64,000 bases of DNA from Streptomyces sp. NRRL F-5122 (GCF_001507435.1 NZ_LMWH01000239.1:1-64000); one strand, 5' to 3'; shown: positions 24,523 to 34,464, counted from the first letter of the stretch. The notes: a model not told the origin generated them from the letters alone. Translations and numbers: made by a program.

Positions 24523-26457
24523 ATGCCCATCTCGTACTCGACCACGCCCGTTCCCGCCGCCCCGGCCGATCTCGACCACGACGGCGGGCCCGTGCTCGTG
24601 GCGCCGGAGACACGGCGGCTGAACGGCGAGGTACGGGAGGCATACGTACCCCCGCTGGTGCCGCCGGTCACGCACGGCTCGCTCGCCGACGTGCCGTTCG
24701 AGAACGCGAGCGCGGTTCCCGGTCACCCGGTGCTCAGCCGCCGCGACCCGGACGGCGGCTGGACGGACGTGACGGCGGTTCAGTTCGCCGACCAGGTGCT
24801 GGCCCTGGCCAAGGGCCTGATCGCCGAAGGCCTGATGCCGGGCGACCGGATCGCGGTCATGGCCCGCACCACGTACGAGTGGACGCTGCTCGACTTCGCG
24901 GCCTGGGCGGCCGGCCTGGTCACGGTCCCCGTCTACCCCACCTCCTCCGTCTTCCAGACCCGCTGGATCCTCCAGGACTCCGGCGCGGTGGCCCTGGTGA
25001 CGGAGACGGCCGGACAGGCGGCGTCCATCGGCCCGGAACGCAGCCTGCTGCCCGATCTGCGTCACCTGTGGGTGATGGAGAAGGGTCATGTCGAGCGCCT
25101 GGCCGAAATGGGTGACGCGGTACCGGACCAGGAGGTCTCTGTACGCCGGGGCATGCTCGGCCCGGACACGCTGGCCACGCTCATCTACACCTCGGGCACC
25201 ACGGGGCGGCCCAAGGGCTGCACCCTGTCGCACGGCAACTTCCTCGCGGAGGTCGACAACGCGATCGAACTGCTCCACCCGGTGTTCAAGGCGAAGATCA
25301 ACGGTGATCCGTCCACGCTGCTGTTCCTGCCGTTGTCGCACGTCTTCGGCCGTATGGTGGCGGTCGCCTGCATCCGTGCGCGGGTGCGTCTGGGCCATGC
25401 GCCGAGCCTGCAGGCGCAGGATCTGATCGCCGACATGGCGAGCTTCAAGCCGACCTTCCTGCTGGCCATCCCGTACATGCTGGAGAAGGTCTTCAACAAC
25501 GCGCGGGCGACGGCCGAACGGGGCGGCCGCGCGTCGCTGTTCGACCGCGCGGCAAGCGTGGCCCGTCGCTACGGCGAGGCGCAGGAGGCCCGGCAGCACG
25601 GCACGGGACGCGGCCCGAGCGGGGCCCTGAAGGCGGCCCGTGCCTTCTACGACCCGCTCGTCTACCGCCGCATCCGCAACGCCCTCGGCGGCCGGGTCCG
25701 CCATGTCATCTGCGGCGGCTCCCCGTTGGGCCGGGATCTGGCGGCGTTCTACGCGGGCGCGGGCATAGAGATCTACGAGGGGTACGGCCTGACGGAGACG
25801 ACCGGCGCGGCCACGGTCACCCCTCCGCTCAAACCCCGCCTGGGCACGGTCGGCTGGCCACTGCCCGGCACAAAGGTGCGTATCGCGGCGGACGGTGAGG
25901 TGCTGGTCCTCGGCGGCCAGGTGTTCCGGGGCTACTGGGATCCCCATGCGGGTGGGGTGGTTCCTTCCACACCGGACGGCTGGCTCCCCACGGGCGACAT
26001 CGGGCGCCTGGACGACGAGGGCTATCTGACCATCACCGGGCGGAAGAAGGAGATCCTGATCACCGCCGGGGGGAAGAACGTCGCCCCGGCCCCCCTGGAG
26101 AACTGGCTGCGGTCCCACCCGCTCATCTCCCAGTGCCTGGTCCTCGGCGACCGCCGCCCCTTCGTCAGCGCCCTGATCACCCTGGACCCGGAGGGCATCG
26201 TCCACTGGCGCCAGATGAACGGCAAGCATCCGGTACCGGCGGAACTCCTGAAGGACGACCCGGAGTTGCTCGCGGTACTGCAGCGGGCGGTGGACGAGGC
26301 CAACAAGATGGTCTCCCGCCCCGAGTCCATCCGCCGCTTCGCGGTCCTCCCCGTGGACTTCACGGAACAGGCCGGCCATCTGACCCCGTCGATGAAACTG
26401 CGCCGCGCAGTGATCATGCGGGACTTCGCAGCTCAGGTGGACGAGCTGTACAGGTAG
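24523..26457 (+). CDS. Long-chain fatty acyl-CoA synthetase (AMP-binding)
   Basis: 644 residues from the ATG at 24523, which has AGGAG 7 nt upstream; the longer frame from 24466 lacks one. P-loop YTSGTTGRPKGCTLSH lies at about residue 223, A5 motif YEGYGLTETTG at about 422, GWLPTGDIGRLDDEG at about 485, and GRKKEILITAGGKNVAP at about 505. Resembles mycobacterial FadD15-type ligases. It activates fatty acids to acyl-CoA, feeding the neighbouring thiolase/reductase/hydratase set. A 198-bp gap separates it from fadA2; separate promoter likely. Confidence 0.92.
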   Translation: MPISYSTTPVPAAPADLDHDGGPVLVAPETRRLNGEVREAYVPPLVPPVTHGSLADVPFENASAVPGHPVLSRRDPDGGWTDVTAVQFADQVLALAKGLIAEGLMPGDRIAVMARTTYEWTLLDFAAWAAGLVTVPVYPTSSVFQTRWILQDSGAVALVTETAGQAASIGPERSLLPDLRHLWVMEKGHVERLAEMGDAVPDQEVSVRRGMLGPDTLATLIYTSGTTGRPKGCTLSHGNFLAEVDNAIELLHPVFKAKINGDPSTLLFLPLSHVFGRMVAVACIRARVRLGHAPSLQAQDLIADMASFKPTFLLAIPYMLEKVFNNARATAERGGRASLFDRAASVARRYGEAQEARQHGTGRGPSGALKAARAFYDPLVYRRIRNALGGRVRHVICGGSPLGRDLAAFYAGAGIEIYEGYGLTETTGAATVTPPLKPRLGTVGWPLPGTKVRIAADGEVLVLGGQVFRGYWDPHAGGVVPSTPDGWLPTGDIGRLDDEGYLTITGRKKEILITAGGKNVAPAPLENWLRSHPLISQCLVLGDRRPFVSALITLDPEGIVHWRQMNGKHPVPAELLKDDPELLAVLQRAVDEANKMVSRPESIRRFAVLPVDFTEQAGHLTPSMKLRRAVIMRDFAAQVDELYR

Positions 26458-26853
26458 CGGTTCCGGGCGCACGGCCCGGGTCGCGCGGTGGTGCCGGCCG
26501 ATCGCCGACGGCGGATTCACCCGCTCGGCCGTGGTCCCGGCGGTCCGTTGTGTCCGTGTCCGGCCGGGAGGTCGTACGACGGCGGACGACCGGCTTCCGC
26601 GGTCCCCCGAGTGACGTCGATCCTGCGCCGCGGGCGAGGCGGTCGCACTCGCGCGGGGCCCGCACGTCGCCGTGAACGGCATCCGAGCCGGGCCGTGTCC
26701 GGCGCCCTCGACCGGCCCTCCCGCCCCGTCGCCTCCGGTGCCGGGCGCGGCAGGACCGGATCGCACATGTGGGGGTATCCCGACGGCCGCGTCGCACGAA
26801 AGGGCGTATGCATGGAATAGCGGCGAAAGCGGCTGGAAAGGGAGTACTGCGCC
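26458..26853. other. Intergenic region, 396 bp, upstream of the P450 gene
   Basis: No gene is convincing on either strand; open frames are Arg/Pro-rich GC artefacts. A weak hairpin right after the synthetase gene, CCGGGC (26463-26468) / GCCCGG (26474-26479), could be its terminator. The P450 promoter must lie in the right-hand part; no clear -35/-10 pair was picked out. Confidence 0.5.
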
Positions 26854-28059
26854 ATGACCTCAAGCGGCGAAGCAATCACCTGTCCGTTCGACTTCAGCAA
26901 GGCGCTGGAGTTCGATCCCACGCTCGCGGCGCTCATGGCTCGCGAATCCATCACCCGCATCCGGCTGCCGTACGGCGACGCCGACGCCTGGCTGGTCACC
27001 GGATTCGAGGGAGTGCGGCAGGTGACCACCGACCAGCGCTTCAGCCGCGCGGGGATCATGGGGTTCGACTATCCGCGGCTGACGCCGGAGCCCATCGTCT
27101 CCCCGGAGTCGATCAACGTGATGGACCCGCCGCACAGCACCCGGCTGCGCCGCCTGGCGTCGCAGGCCTTCGCCAAGCGGCATGTGGAGCTGATGCGCCG
27201 GAAGATCGTCCGGCTCGCGGACACGCTGCTCGACGAGATGGCCGAACAAGGGCCGCCGGCGGATCTGGTCCAGCACCTGTCGAACCGGCTTCCCCAGCAG
27301 ACGATCTACGACGTCCTCGGCATCCCCCGGGAGGACTGGCCCCGGATGCAGGAGTACGCCCACCAGCTGCTCGCCACGGGGCAGGACGGGCGCGAGACGG
27401 CCGCGAACGCCAAGGCCCGGTTGCGGGAGTACTTCGGGGAACTGATCCAGGAGCGCCGGCGCACTCCGGGCAAGGACCTGATCAGCGCGCTGGCCGCGGC
27501 CAAGGACGGCGAGGACGCGTTCGACGACCAGGAGCTGGCGGTCATGGCGCTGACACTGGTGCTCAGCGGTCAGGACACCGCCACCTGCCAGATCAGCAAC
27601 ATCTCCTACCTCCTGCTGACCCGGCCCGAGTTGATGAAGCACCTCAGAAGCCGGCCCGAGACCCTGACGGACGTCCTGAACGAGATGCTCCGCATCATCC
27701 CGTTCCGCAAGGGGGTCGGCATTCCGCGGGTGGCCCTCGAGGACGTGGAGTTCGACGGCGTGCTCATCCGGGCGGGTGACTTCGTCCATGTGTCGTACCT
27801 GACCGCGAACCGGGACGCCGAGCGCTACCAGGACCCGGGCACGATCGATCCGGAGCGTCCGTCCGCGCCGCACATGACCTTCGGCTGGGGCGGGCACCGG
27901 TGCATCGCCGTCCCGCTCGCCATGGCGGAGCTGGAGGTGGCCGTCGGGCGGCTGGTGGAGCGGTTCCCGAACCTCGGGCTCGCGGTGCCGCCGGAGGACG
28001 TGCACTGGGACACGGAGACGATCCGCCGCTTCCCGCTCGAGCTGCCCGTGACCTGGTGA
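26854..28059 (+). CDS. Cytochrome P450 (bacterial class I type)
   Basis: 401 residues, start preceded by AAGGGAG. The I-helix motif is LSGQDTAT, with Ser in place of the common Ala before Gly. The K-helix ExxR is EMLR (about residue 284). The heme loop is FGWGGHRCIAVPLA with axial Cys350. Soluble, without a membrane anchor. No ferredoxin, ferredoxin reductase or other biosynthetic gene lies beside it, so redox partner and substrate are unknown. Its start follows a 396-bp empty stretch and its end a shared terminator, so it is a single-gene unit. Confidence 0.93.
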   Translation: MTSSGEAITCPFDFSKALEFDPTLAALMARESITRIRLPYGDADAWLVTGFEGVRQVTTDQRFSRAGIMGFDYPRLTPEPIVSPESINVMDPPHSTRLRRLASQAFAKRHVELMRRKIVRLADTLLDEMAEQGPPADLVQHLSNRLPQQTIYDVLGIPREDWPRMQEYAHQLLATGQDGRETAANAKARLREYFGELIQERRRTPGKDLISALAAAKDGEDAFDDQELAVMALTLVLSGQDTATCQISNISYLLLTRPELMKHLRSRPETLTDVLNEMLRIIPFRKGVGIPRVALEDVEFDGVLIRAGDFVHVSYLTANRDAERYQDPGTIDPERPSAPHMTFGWGGHRCIAVPLAMAELEVAVGRLVERFPNLGLAVPPEDVHWDTETIRRFPLELPVTW

Positions 28060-28110
28060 CCGCACGGCGCCTCGCGATCACGTACCGCGCAGGGACGCCG
28101 ACCGAAAAGC

Positions 28111-28146
28111 AGGAGCCCCTTGCGCCGGGTGGCGCACGGGGCTCCT
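28111..28146. terminator. Bidirectional hairpin terminator between P450 and cold-shock genes
   Basis: AGGAGCCCCTTGCGCC (28111-28126) pairs with GGCGCACGGGGCTCCT (28131-28146) with one mismatch; loop GGGT. On the minus strand it is followed by GCTTTTCGG, a short U-tract, so it is best suited to the cold-shock transcript. Confidence 0.85.
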
Positions 28147-28235
28147 TGGGTACTGCTGTCCGTTCCGGATCGAAGCGATCGGACTCGATGAGCCGAAGGC
28201 CTGGAACCGAAGACCGAATCTCCGAGACCGGTGAC

Positions 28236-28439
28236 TCAGATGGCGGTGACGTTCTCCGCCTGCGGACCCTTCGGGCCCTGGGTCACGTCGAAGCTCACCT
28301 GCTGGTTCTCCTCAAGCGAGCGGAAGCCGTTCGCGTTGATCGCGGAGTAGTGGACGAAGACGTCGGGGCCGCCGCCTTCCTGGGCGATGAAGCCAAAGCC
28401 CTTTTCGGCGTTGAACCACTTCACGGTTCCGGTAGCCAT
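28236..28439 (-). CDS. Cold-shock protein (CspA family)
   Basis: 67 residues. One S1-like cold-shock domain with RNP1 GFGFIAQ and RNP2 DVFVHYSAI, starting [14 protein letters not shown]. It binds single-stranded RNA/DNA and melts mRNA structure. It has a near-ideal AAGGAGGG 5 nt before the ATG at 28439 and an unusually long untranslated leader. Probably very highly expressed. From memory it corresponds to one of the S. coelicolor scoF/csp paralogues; which one cannot be told from sequence alone. Confidence 0.96.
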   Translation of the reverse strand: MATGTVKWFNAEKGFGFIAQEGGGPDVFVHYSAINANGFRSLEENQQVSFDVTQGPKGPQAENVTAI

Positions 28440-28624
28440 AAGCCCTCCTTGGGCCCAAAGGGTTGCCCTGCTCCAGAACCTGCAAGTGTGAAAACTAAGC
28501 GCCGCACAACTGCACGTCTCTGAAAACGACGAGAGCCCGCGGTCACATGCTCCGCAGGCTCTGTACTGCAAGGAAACCAAACTGCAACTTGCGGCGAGCC
28601 TAGCACGGGGGCAGCCGAAAGCAA
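28440..28624 (-). promoter_or_regulatory. Promoter and long 5' leader of the cold-shock gene
   Basis: On the minus strand, -35 TTGCTT (28619-28624) and -10 TAGGCT (28597-28602) are separated by 16 nt, predicting a start near 28590 and a leader of about 150 nt. The leader is markedly less GC-rich than the genes. Long structured leaders are typical of cold-shock mRNAs (known for E. coli cspA). The promoter elements are read directly; the thermosensor role is inference. Confidence 0.6.
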
Positions 28625-28674
28625 CAGAGGTCAAGATCCCTTCACCCGAACGTTCCAGTGGGTGGTGGGCGGGA

Positions 28675-28702
28675 TTGACGTCGCCGCATCACATGGTAGT
28701 CC
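28675..28702 (+). promoter_or_regulatory. Candidate promoter upstream of mqnA
   Basis: TTGACG (28675-28680) and TAGTCC (28697-28702) with 16-nt spacing, about 85 nt before transcription could reach mqnA. A second hexamer TAGTCT (28782-28787) lies 6 nt before the mqnA GTG, giving an alternative leaderless start. Either or both may be used. Confidence 0.4.
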
Positions 28703-28784
28703 CAAAGGTGGACAAGAGTGGTCCAGGAGGTTTACCAGGCCCTTCGGGGACCCTGGGGCCGCCACGGTACCGCACGGGGTCTAG

Positions 28785-29642
<858 letters not shown>

Positions 29643-29735
29643 CGAAGTTGTTCCTGGCTCCCGGGACGCAGGACACCGTCCGTACGCCCCCGGGGTCTAC
29701 GCTGCTGGGAGTCGTACGGGGGAGGGGTGGAGGGC

Positions 29736-31439
29736 ATGCAGCCTCTGGAGGCCGGGGAACCCGCCGTAGTGGGGCCCTACCGGCTGCTCGGCAGACTCGG
29801 CTCGGGCGGAATGGGTCGCGTCTACCTGGGGCGCAGCGCCGGCGGGCGCACGGTCGCGGTCAAGGTCGTGCATCCGCACTTCGCGCTGGACGAGGAGTTC
29901 CGTGCCCGGTTCCGGCGCGAGGTGGACGCCGCGCGGCGGGTCGGCGGTGCCTGGACCGCACCGGTCCTGGACGCGGACCCGGAGGCGTCGGTGCCGTGGG
30001 TCGCCACCGGGTACGCGGCGGGCCCCTCCCTGACCTCGGCGGTGACGGACGCCGGCCCGCTGCGGCTTCCGGCGGTGCGGGCGCTGGGCGCGGGGCTCGC
30101 GGAGGCCCTCGTGGCGGTGCACGCGCTCGGCCTGGTCCACCGGGACGTGAAACCTTCGAACGTCCTGCTGACCCTGGACGGTCCGGTCCTCATCGACTTC
30201 GGCATCGCGCGCGCCATCGACGGCACGGCGTCTATCACCTCCACGGGCGTCTCCATCGGCTCGCCCGGCTACATGTCGCCCGAGCAGATCCTCGGCAAGG
30301 GCGTCGCGGGAGCGGCGGACGTCTTCTCGCTGGGCGCGGTACTGGCCTATGCGGCGACGGGGCGGCCGCCCTTCCCCGGCGACTCGTCTGCGGCGCTGCT
30401 GTACAAGGTCGTCCACGAGGAGCCGGAACTCAACGGACTCGACGACGAGTTGCGGGAACTGGTTGCCGTGTGCCTCGCCAAGGACCCGGCGAAGCGCCCC
30501 GCTCCCGTGGAGGTGGCCCGGCGCCTCGCCCCGCAGGGCGCGGCACGCCTGGTGTCCGAGGGCTGGCTGCCCGGCCCGCTGGTGGAACAGGTCAGCCGCA
30601 AGGCCGTGCAGCTGCTGAACCTGGAGGCGGAGGCGGCGCCTTCGGGTCCGGCCCGATCCGGTGGGGCGCCGGCGGCCGGGCCGCCGGCGGCCGGTGCACG
30701 CGTGGACGTGGCTCCGGCGGGGGCCGAAGCCGCCGTGCCCGTGGGGGTCTTCGGTCCGCCGCCCGTGATGACCGCTTCCGGCGCGCCCTCCACCCATGTG
30801 CCGCGGCCGCGCGAACAGCAGGAGCCGCAGGACGCCGTGCCGTCCGCCGCCGACGGCCCCGGGAGACTCTCCGTCAGCCTCGCCACCACCTCCGTGCCGG
30901 GGACCGGCGGTCGCGGCCGGCGGATGAGCTGCACCATCGCGCTGGCGGTCGCGGGCGCGCTGGCCGCGGTGACGGTCGGTTCGGCGTTTCTCCTCGGGAT
31001 GTTCGATAAGGACGACTCGGCCAAGGACACCGCGGCCGGGGGCGCGCCCACCCATGGTTCGGCCACCCCGGGCACCGGTGGTTCCGGTGTTCCCGCCGCC
31101 TATCTCGGGACGTGGGAGGGCGATGCGACGGCCCTCGGGGGCACCCTGCCCGCGGGCACCTTCCGCGTCACCGTCAAACAGGCCGGGGTGGGCGAGGAGA
31201 TCGGGCTCTTCCGGTCCACCGACCAACTCGGCGGCATCTGCGACGACGTACTCCTCCTCAAGCGGGTCACGGACCGTCAGCTCGTCGCCACGAGCGTGGC
31301 CAAGGAGTCCTCCAACCCGCCGACGTGCACCACCGGACGGCACGAGGTGCGACTGACGCCGGCCGGCGCCGACCTGGAGTACGAGACGGACAACCCGGAC
31401 GCGGGCAACCCGACCTCGCGCCTGGCGAAGGTCGGCTGA
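29736..31439 (+). CDS. Membrane Ser/Thr protein kinase (PknB-like, no PASTA)
   Basis: 567 residues from the ATG at 29736 (GGAGGGG about 8 nt before it; GTG 29727 is possible). Complete kinase domain at about 12-265: GRLGSGGMGRVYLG, VAVKVVH, HRDVKPSNVLL, DFGIARA, SPGYMSPEQ. A Pro/Ala-rich juxtamembrane segment (about 295-390) leads to one helix (CTIALAVAGALAAVTVGSAF, about 400-420) and a C-terminal external domain of about 135 residues with several cysteines. That domain is not a PASTA repeat and probably senses an unknown extracellular cue. Confidence 0.92.
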   Translation: MQPLEAGEPAVVGPYRLLGRLGSGGMGRVYLGRSAGGRTVAVKVVHPHFALDEEFRARFRREVDAARRVGGAWTAPVLDADPEASVPWVATGYAAGPSLTSAVTDAGPLRLPAVRALGAGLAEALVAVHALGLVHRDVKPSNVLLTLDGPVLIDFGIARAIDGTASITSTGVSIGSPGYMSPEQILGKGVAGAADVFSLGAVLAYAATGRPPFPGDSSAALLYKVVHEEPELNGLDDELRELVAVCLAKDPAKRPAPVEVARRLAPQGAARLVSEGWLPGPLVEQVSRKAVQLLNLEAEAAPSGPARSGGAPAAGPPAAGARVDVAPAGAEAAVPVGVFGPPPVMTASGAPSTHVPRPREQQEPQDAVPSAADGPGRLSVSLATTSVPGTGGRGRRMSCTIALAVAGALAAVTVGSAFLLGMFDKDDSAKDTAAGGAPTHGSATPGTGGSGVPAAYLGTWEGDATALGGTLPAGTFRVTVKQAGVGEEIGLFRSTDQLGGICDDVLLLKRVTDRQLVATSVAKESSNPPTCTTGRHEVRLTPAGADLEYETDNPDAGNPTSRLAKVG

Positions 31440-31487
31440 CCCACGATTCGCCGGAGTCGGGCAGGGTCCGGCGCTTAACCTGTCGGC

Positions 31488-32213
31488 GTGGATCTGGACC
31501 TCTGGGTGACCGCCGGCGCCGTGCTGTGGGGTGCGGTGGCCGGGGTCCCGGTGCCCCGGGCCGCCTACCGGCTCTCCGTCGAGCCCGGGCAGCCCTGGAG
31601 GGACCGGTGTCCCGACGGGCATCCGATCGGCGGCTGGGTCGGCCCGGCGCGATGTGCGGACGGACGACCGTACGGCCCCGGGACCGCGCTCGTGTGCGGG
31701 GCCACCGCGCTGGTCTGCGCGGTGCTCGCGCTCGCCACGGGTACCCGTCCCGAACTGCTCGTCTGGCTGCTGATCGCCCCCGTCGGCGTCCTGCTGACGA
31801 TCGTGGACTTCCGGGTGCAGCGGCTGCCGGACGTCCTCACCCTGCCGCTGGCCGCACTCGCCCCGCTTCTGCTCGGCGCTGCCGCGGCCCTGCCCGAGCA
31901 CGCGGGGAGGTGGCCCACCGCGCTCCTCGGTGCGCTCGTGCTCGGCGTCGCGTACTTCCTGCTCTTCCTCGTCAACCCGAACGGCATGGGGTTCGGCGAC
32001 GTCAAACTCGCGCCCGGGCTCGGGGCGGTGCTCGGCTGGTACGGCCTGCCCACCGTGGTGCTCGGGACGTTCGCCGGGTTCCTCTTCGGCGGGCTGTACG
32101 GCCTCGGGCTCGTCCTCGCCCGCCGGGCCGGCCGCCGGACCGCGATCCCGTTCGGGCCGTTCCTCATCGCCGGCGCGTTCGTCGGGCTGCTGATCGGGGC
32201 GTACGCGGCCTGA
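31488..32213 (+). CDS. Prepilin peptidase (A24 family)
   Basis: 241 residues, GTG start. Membrane protein with about seven helices. The two catalytic aspartates are in IVDFRVQRLPD and in the family motif GFGDVKLAPGLGAVLG. It lacks the N-terminal methylase half of PilD, as in archaeal-like and short TadV-type enzymes. No Tad/Flp pilus genes are in this window, so its substrate is encoded elsewhere. TAACCT ends 6 nt before the start codon. Confidence 0.9.
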   Translation: MDLDLWVTAGAVLWGAVAGVPVPRAAYRLSVEPGQPWRDRCPDGHPIGGWVGPARCADGRPYGPGTALVCGATALVCAVLALATGTRPELLVWLLIAPVGVLLTIVDFRVQRLPDVLTLPLAALAPLLLGAAAALPEHAGRWPTALLGALVLGVAYFLLFLVNPNGMGFGDVKLAPGLGAVLGWYGLPTVVLGTFAGFLFGGLYGLGLVLARRAGRRTAIPFGPFLIAGAFVGLLIGAYAA

Positions 32214-32333
32214 CGTGGGGCTCGCCAAACCGCTGGCGTAGGCTGGTTCGGTCCGCCCACCCGTCTCCCACCACCCCCTTGCTTCGAATGGGCCTCGCGC
32301 CCGATTTCCTCACCCTTACGAAAGGGACGCCCG

Positions 32334-33533
32334 GTGACCGAGAAGGCCGACCTTCAGTCCGTCCTCGACCGCGCCGCCGCCGGTGGGCGGATCACTCCCG
32401 AAGAAGCGCTCGCCCTCTACCGCGACGCTCCGCTGCACGCGCTGGGCGCCGCGGCGGACGCCGTGCGCCGCCGCAAGTACGCCGGTATCGAGCACATCGC
32501 GACGTACATCATCGAGCGCAACATCAACTACACGAACGTCTGTGTGACGGCGTGCAGGTTCTGCGCCTTCTATGCGGCTCCCAAGGACACTGCCAAGGGC
32601 TGGACCCGCGACCTCGACGACATCCTGCGCCGGTGCGCGGAGACCGTCGAACTGGGCGGCACGCAGATCATGTTCCAGGGCGGACACCACCCGGACTACG
32701 GAGTCGAGTACTACGAGAAGCACTTCCGTGCCATCAAGGACGCCTTCCCGCAGCTGGTCATCCACAGCCTGGGGGCGTCCGAGGTCGAGCACATGGCGCG
32801 GATCTCCGGCGTCTCGGTGGAAGAGGCCATCACGCGCATCCACGCCGCCGGTCTGGACTCCTTCGCCGGTGCCGGTGCCGAACTCCTCCCGGAGCGGCCG
32901 CGCAAGGCGATCGCCCCGCTCAAGGAGAGCGGCGAGCGCTGGCTGGAGATCATGGAGACCGCGCACAACCTGGGCGTCGAGTCCACGTCCACCATGCTCA
33001 TGGGCACCGGCGAGACCAACGCCGAGCGTATCGAGCATCTGCGGATGATCCGTGAAGTGCAGGACCGCACGGGCGGTTTCCGGGCCTTCATCCCGTACAC
33101 CTACCAGCCCGAGAACAACCATCTGAAGGGCCGCACCCAGGCCACTCTCTTCGAGTACCTGCGGATGATCGCGATCGCCCGTGTGTTCCTCGACAACGTC
33201 CAGCACATCCAGGGCTCGTGGCTGACCACCGGCAAGGAGGTCGGTCAGCTGTCCCTGCACTACGGCGCGGACGACCTCGGCTCGATCATGCTCGAGGAGA
33301 ACGTGGTCTCGTCCGCCGGGGCGAAGCACCGGTCCAACCGGCTCGAGATCATCGACCTGATCCGCAGGGCGGGGCGCGTCCCGGCCCAGCGTTCGACGAC
33401 GTACGAGCACCTCGCCGTCCACGACGACCCGGCGGACGACCCGGTCGACGAGCGTGTCATGTCCCACATCTCGTCGACGGCGATCGAGGGTGGAACCGCC
33501 CATCCCGAACTGAAGCTTCTCGCCTCCAACTAG
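32334..33533 (+). CDS. mqnC: Dehypoxanthine futalosine cyclase (radical SAM)
   Basis: 399 residues, GTG start with GAAAGGGA upstream. Cluster motif CVTACRFCAFY (about residues 68-78), FQGGHHPD, GAGAELLPERPR, and the C-terminal DDLGSIMLEENVVSSAG distinguish it from MqnE. It converts dehypoxanthine futalosine to the cyclic form, building the second ring of the naphthoate; MqnD, not here, finishes it. Full length. It is followed after only 7 nt by the amidohydrolase-like gene. Confidence 0.95.
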   Translation: MTEKADLQSVLDRAAAGGRITPEEALALYRDAPLHALGAAADAVRRRKYAGIEHIATYIIERNINYTNVCVTACRFCAFYAAPKDTAKGWTRDLDDILRRCAETVELGGTQIMFQGGHHPDYGVEYYEKHFRAIKDAFPQLVIHSLGASEVEHMARISGVSVEEAITRIHAAGLDSFAGAGAELLPERPRKAIAPLKESGERWLEIMETAHNLGVESTSTMLMGTGETNAERIEHLRMIREVQDRTGGFRAFIPYTYQPENNHLKGRTQATLFEYLRMIAIARVFLDNVQHIQGSWLTTGKEVGQLSLHYGADDLGSIMLEENVVSSAGAKHRSNRLEIIDLIRRAGRVPAQRSTTYEHLAVHDDPADDPVDERVMSHISSTAIEGGTAHPELKLLASN

Positions 33534-33540
33534 CCCGCGC

Positions 33541-34191
33541 GTGCTGACGATCCATGCCGCCGGCCTCCTGATCACGGGGGACCGGCGGCCTCCCGTGCCC
33601 GGCGGCGCGGTGCTCGTCGACGGAAGACGGTGCGCGGGCGTCGGCGCGTACGAGGAACTGGCGGCGGCGCATCCGACGGCCCGGGTGCGGCGCTGGCCGG
33701 GACTCCTCACGCCCGGGCTGCTGAATCCGCACGGGCCCGAGCTGCTGGAGGCCGCGTACCACCCCGATCCGCGCGAGGCCGACGAGCTGGGCACCGAGCC
33801 GATCACGGGCGAGGCCCTCGCTGCTCTGGCGGTCGGCGACACACGCTGGGGCGCGAGCGCGCGGCGCGGAGTGCAGCGGATGCTGGCGCACGGAACCGTC
33901 GCCGTGGCCGGCCGGCTGTCTCGGCCCGCCGTGGTGGACGCCGTGCATCGCGCCGGAATGCGGCGGCGGGAGCGCTCGGAGCGTCCCGCGGGCCCGCCGT
34001 CCCTCGACCCGCTGGCCGGACGGAGTCCGGCGCAGGTGTCGGCATCGCCGCTTCCGCCCGAGGGCGTGGCGGACCGGGACGCGACGTTCGCCGTGTTCGA
34101 CGTCCCGAACGAGGCCGCGCTCGCCGAGTGCGGAGCGGGCACCTGTGTGGCGACGGTCCTCGCAGGGCGGCTCGTGTACCGGCGCCGCTGA
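33541..34191 (+). CDS. Degenerate amidohydrolase-like protein next to mqnC
   Basis: 216 residues, GTG start 7 nt after mqnC, so probably co-transcribed. The N-terminus (TIHAAGLLITGDRRPPVPGGAVLVDGRRCAGVG then LLTPGLLNPHG) is the beta-sandwich start of an amidohydrolase. The C-terminus (DATFAVFDVPNEAALAECGAGTCVATVLAGRLVYRR) is its closing sandwich. The TIM barrel between them is reduced to about 90 residues, and the usual HxH metal motif after PGLxNxH is replaced by PHGPE. Hence no hydrolase activity is expected. Some amidohydrolases deaminate aminofutalosine, so this may be a remnant or a non-catalytic partner (inference). Confidence 0.75.
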   Translation: MLTIHAAGLLITGDRRPPVPGGAVLVDGRRCAGVGAYEELAAAHPTARVRRWPGLLTPGLLNPHGPELLEAAYHPDPREADELGTEPITGEALAALAVGDTRWGASARRGVQRMLAHGTVAVAGRLSRPAVVDAVHRAGMRRRERSERPAGPPSLDPLAGRSPAQVSASPLPPEGVADRDATFAVFDVPNEAALAECGAGTCVATVLAGRLVYRRR

Positions 34192-34213
34192 CGGGCCGAC
34201 CCGTCAGCGGCGC
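34182..34213 (+). terminator. Hairpin terminator overlapping the stop codon of the amidohydrolase-like gene
   Basis: Perfect 14-bp stem GCGCCGCTGACGGG (34182-34195) / CCCGTCAGCGGCGC (34200-34213) with loop CCGA. The gene's stop codon TGA (34189-34191) is inside the left arm. It ends the mqnC unit. The 250 nt after it up to menG show nothing further. Confidence 0.88.
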
Positions 34214-34464
34214 GAGGTGTCCGAACCCCGCTTCCGCCCCGTGCCGTTGGGCGTCGAGCCGGGCCGTCGAACCGTGGTGCGAACGGTTCGGCGGCGGCCG
34301 GGTACCGCCGCCGGTACCGGACAGCCGTCACCTCGCGCCGCGACCGGTGCCGGTGGTCCGGCGAGGAGGGCCCGGAGCGGCCGCCCGGCCTCGGGGAGCG
34401 GGACGCCCGGCGTACGGGCCGGGTGCCTCGGGCCCGCCCGCCCCGTACTGCCACAATGGGGACC

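Noticed and set aside
21598..26766. A 1722-codon minus-strand open frame
   Set aside because: Only its last 446 codons (from 22938) are a real gene (fabG4). The rest is antisense to fadA2 and the acyl-CoA synthetase, with Arg/Gly/His-rich nonsense typical of GC-rich shadow frames.
29697..32228. An 843-codon minus-strand frame opposite the kinase and peptidase
   Set aside because: Shadow frame; the plus-strand genes carry complete catalytic motifs.
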